From Kipferlia bialata (lineage: Eukaryota > Fornicata): DNA of 22,630 bases. Within the stretch, counting starts at the first letter, position 1. The number at the start of each line of letters is the position of its first letter. The translations under genes were made by a program, and so were the position numbers. Below the pieces are notes generated by a model. The model had not been told where the DNA came from, did no database searches, and saw nothing but the letters and a program-made list of their open reading frames with translations. Where the stretch lies: the NCBI GenBank assembly GCA_003568945.1, contig BDIP01000287.1:1-22630 (forward strand). Reading direction: 5' to 3'. Of the stretch, positions 22,052 through 22,630 are shown piece after piece.

Positions 22052-22461
22052 GTGAAGGCCTACTCAAACCTGAGGGTATAGAGAGAGAGAGAGAGAGAGA
22101 GATAGGGAGAGATTAAGAGACCGGAGTAAGAGAGAGTGAGAGAGAGTGAGAGAGAGTACTGACCCACATTGTCACTACTACCATCAGTATGGACGAAATT
22201 GAAATTGACACAAGTGTCACATTTCTCTTTTGATCCACACGCCATTGTATACAGACATAGAGTATTGGATCTTACATTATCTCAGAGAGAGAGAGAGAGA
22301 GAGAGAGAGACCACTCACACTGGGAGGAATGTGGCCTCGATATTCTCGATGGCTGCTATGTTGAGCGAGGTCAGGAAGCCACTGGGGGCCACGCTGCCCA
22401 GTGCGCCACACACATAGAGCAAGAGGGAAAGGACCAGGAGGGTGCATGCAGAGGATGGCAT
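16111..22461 (-). CDS. BPI/LBP/CETP-family secreted lipid-binding protein, 20 exons, 488 residues
   Basis: Exons (minus, in order): 22461-22319, 21955-21888, 21171-21091, 20894-20860, 20701-20655, 20406-20337, 19960-19915, 19635-19550, 19290-19219, 19039-18973, 18749-18634, 18464-18410, 18169-18123, 17847-17799, 17659-17613, 17518-17424, 17287-17250, 16919-16849, 16476-16357, 16224-16111. All 19 junctions agree in phase and give 489 codons including TAG; human BPI and LBP have nearly the same length. Residues 1-23 are a signal peptide (CTLLVLSLLLYVCGAL). N-terminal BPI domain: LEKAFTSITVPD (~49-60) fits the LQKEL..I.IPD of BPI, and ADVGNIDVDMHGS fits LBP's ADVEVDMSGD. C-terminal domain: LRDIFPDQDMEF (~329-340), a helix VIDVLFEYVIIPLWNDLFE, then GIPLPLVPGVQF, the counterpart of GFPLPLLKRVQL. 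Comparisons are from memory. The family binds LPS or phospholipid in two apolar pockets. The usual disulfide is absent: the mature chain has only two isolated Cys. About 77% of the gene is intron. An in-frame upstream ATG at 22539 would add 26 residues before the signal peptide. Confidence 0.88.
16567..16750 (-). repeat. Two copies of the start of BPI-like exon 19
   Basis: Located at 16567-16598 and 16721-16750, in the intron preceding exon 19 (model segment 16451-16480). The nearer copy keeps an intact acceptor (ACCCAG, then GACATGGAC); the farther one has lost it. Confidence 0.8.
16985..17096 (-). repeat. Two copies of the start of BPI-like exon 18
   Basis: 16985-17029 matches 16885-16929 over about 45 bases and keeps a good acceptor (CTCACCCCAG). 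17077-17096 is a shorter copy whose acceptor AG is gone. Both lie upstream of the true exon. Confidence 0.85.
17170..17194 (-). repeat. Copy of the end of BPI-like exon 17
   Basis: Encodes an IFDLHQG-like echo of IFDLDLHLG and retains a GTACAT donor-like site. It lies downstream of the exon (source at about 17247-17275). Confidence 0.7.
18021..18049 (-). repeat. Copy of the end of BPI-like exon 13
   Basis: Matches 18115-18143, including the donor: both read GCAGACTTC followed by GTACGT. It lies 94 bases downstream of the exon edge. Confidence 0.85.
18553..18580 (-). repeat. Copy of the end of BPI-like exon 11
   Basis: Matches 18631-18658. The copy carries a stronger donor (GTGAGT) than the true exon (GTGTGA), so it could compete for splicing. 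Confidence 0.8.
18827..18877 (-). repeat. Copy of the start of BPI-like exon 11
   Basis: Keeps acceptor CACCCCAG and the first ~22 coding bases, then a small internal duplication brings in a stop. Source at about 18722-18757. Confidence 0.8.
19128..19160 (-). repeat. Copy of the end of BPI-like exon 9
   Basis: Encodes DTLATMVM like the exon (source 19218-19250). The donor GTGGGT has become GAGTGT. Confidence 0.8.
19401..19434 (-). repeat. Copy of the start of BPI-like exon 9
   Basis: Encodes SIEGFLPDGI against SIEDSLPDAI of the true exon (source 19258-19292). It lies upstream of that exon in the same intron as the exon 8 end copy. Confidence 0.75.
19451..19474 (-). repeat. Copy of the end of BPI-like exon 8
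   Basis: Encodes TINDSVE against TIKDSIE; the donor GTAGGG has become GAGTGT. Source 19548-19570. Confidence 0.75.
19834..19850 (-). repeat. Copy of the start of BPI-like exon 8
   Basis: CAGATGTCGACATGTAT resembles the true CAGACGTCGACATGCAT, with the acceptor AG retained. Source 19622-19638. Confidence 0.6.
20099..20115 (-). repeat. Copy of the start of BPI-like exon 7
   Basis: ACCCCAGCTGTATAT resembles the true ACCCCAGCTGTATCT, with acceptor intact. Source 19954-19969. Confidence 0.6.
20210..20240 (-). repeat. Copy of the end of BPI-like exon 6
   Basis: Encodes IGLHDHSSE against IGLHDHSGE; the copy has donor GTAAGC, better than the exon's GTACAG. Source 20335-20365. Confidence 0.85.
20546..20577 (-). 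repeat. Copy of the end of BPI-like exon 5
   Basis: Shares ATGAAGTACATG and the flanks with 20650-20681. The donor region has drifted from GGGTATG to CGTTATG. Confidence 0.75.
20738..20757. repeat. TA microsatellite
   Basis: About ten TA units inside intron 4 of the BPI-like gene. Similar TA tracts lie at about 18355-18372, 19190-19208, 21231-21260 and 21848-21866, all in introns of the same gene. Confidence 0.85.
20787..20809 (-). repeat. Copy of the start of BPI-like exon 5
   Basis: CATACCAGGGCTCTATGGG against the true CCTTCCAGGGCTCTATGGA. Acceptor intact. Source 20688-20710. Confidence 0.75.
20953..20980 (-). repeat. Copy of the start of BPI-like exon 4
   Basis: CTTCCAGGTGTCAGTGTCAAC is shared almost base for base with 20880-20906. 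Acceptor intact. Confidence 0.85.
21273..21522 (-). repeat. Three copies of the start of BPI-like exon 3
   Basis: Copies at 21273-21312, 21381-21415 and 21491-21522, spaced about 110 bases and all upstream of the true exon (source 21139-21178). The two distal copies have CCCCATGCC where the true acceptor is CCCCAGGCC, so their AG is lost. The nearest copy keeps AG but its pyrimidine tract is broken. Confidence 0.88.
21789..21826 (-). repeat. Copy of the end of BPI-like exon 2
   Basis: Encodes DIHEAHVDTPIG against DIHEKHVDTPIG and retains a GTAACG donor-like site. Source 21886-21923. Confidence 0.88.
22015..22046. repeat. GA microsatellite (CT in the sense of the BPI-like gene)
   Basis: About sixteen GA units, with further GA tracts at 22080-22102 and 22281-22311. 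All lie in intron 1 of the BPI-like gene and give pyrimidine-rich sense RNA. Confidence 0.88.
22045..22074 (-). repeat. Copy of the start of BPI-like exon 2
   Basis: Acceptor CCCTCAG intact, then 25 coding bases like the exon but with an in-frame TAG; a GA tract follows. Source 21931-21960. Confidence 0.85.
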
Positions 22462-22630
22462 GGCACTTGGTGAAGAGAAGAGGAATGCGGCATTGTTGTT
22501 ATTGGCAATGTCACAAGGCTGAATGGTAGAAATGTTCACCTACACCCTTTTGTCATTCTTTCGAGATCACTGAAAATCAGACCTCCGACTTGTTGTTTAT
22601 CTAGTTTAGGGGCATTTAGCAGACCCTTTT
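22462..22630. other. Region upstream of the BPI-like gene
   Basis: 169 bases. It includes 26 in-frame codons upstream of the favoured ATG (from an ATG at 22539) that are Asn/Ser-rich and not signal-peptide-like. It probably represents 5' leader and promoter. No clear promoter motif is seen. Confidence 0.5.

Noticed and set aside
21511-22116. A 201-codon + strand frame rich in Arg and Glu
   Set aside because: It is the translation of GA microsatellites and of antisense exon 2 and its copies.
22164-22270. An open stretch in intron 1 of the BPI-like gene, bounded by acceptor-like GTAAG and donor-like GTCAGT, that could be an exon (includes KEKCDTCVNFNFVH)
   Set aside because: Its exit phase does not fit exon 2, while exon 1 joins exon 2 directly in phase and gives a family-typical sequence (TFLPV then LEKAFTSITVPD).
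1-22630. CRISPR arrays, tRNA or rRNA genes, transposons or virus-like elements
   Set aside because: No spaced direct repeats of that kind, no cloverleaf or rRNA signature, no transposase or polymerase motifs and no terminal repeats seen. The repeats present are local exon-edge copies and microsatellites.

Overview
The window looks like nuclear DNA of an intron-rich, GC-rich single-celled eukaryote. Exons are GC-rich with C/G-ending codons, introns are short GT-AG, and a branch-point-like CTNAC sits almost on top of the acceptor (CTCACCCCAG, CTAACCCCAG, CTGACCTGCAG). Diplomonad relatives are known for this arrangement. Together with the gene content, it suggests a fornicate flagellate such as Kipferlia; that is inference and no taxonomic marker gene is present. 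The first 50 bases are a pure G run, probably a contig-end artefact.

Left half (1-11.5 kb, compact, introns mostly 45-134 nt), all on the + strand. (1) A 1095-residue low-complexity protein of unknown function in 3 exons (109-3619). (2) A set of small, phase-compatible exons (3879-4809) of an unrecognised gene, which runs in frame and without a stop into the next gene. (3) A 23-exon gene (4810-11459) for a 1591-residue type I surface protein. It has a signal peptide, an integrin-alpha-like FG-GAP propeller, two and a half copies of a ~420-residue super-repeat of Ig/filamin-like domains, an acidic stalk, one membrane helix and a short tail.

Right half (11.6-22.6 kb, long introns full of TA, TG and GA microsatellites). 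(4) A + strand 8-exon gene (11622-13697) for a helical protein of unknown role. (5) A convergent minus-strand gene (15609-13799) in 9 exons whose start resembles the beginning of a SET domain. (6) A minus-strand 20-exon gene (22461-16111) that reconstructs exactly to a 488-residue BPI/LBP/CETP-family lipid- or LPS-binding secreted protein. It spans both BPI domains but lacks the family's usual disulfide.

The most striking structure is in the introns of the right half. Fourteen of the 19 introns of the BPI-like gene, and at least one intron of each of its two neighbours, contain degenerate local copies of the adjacent exon edge together with its splice site. Copies of exon starts lie upstream of the exon and copies of exon ends lie downstream, usually 65-150 bp away. 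This looks like intron growth by repeated small tandem duplications across exon-intron boundaries, leaving decoy splice sites. One further copy, of the start of the last BPI exon, lies antisense in an intron of gene 4, about 3 kb away.
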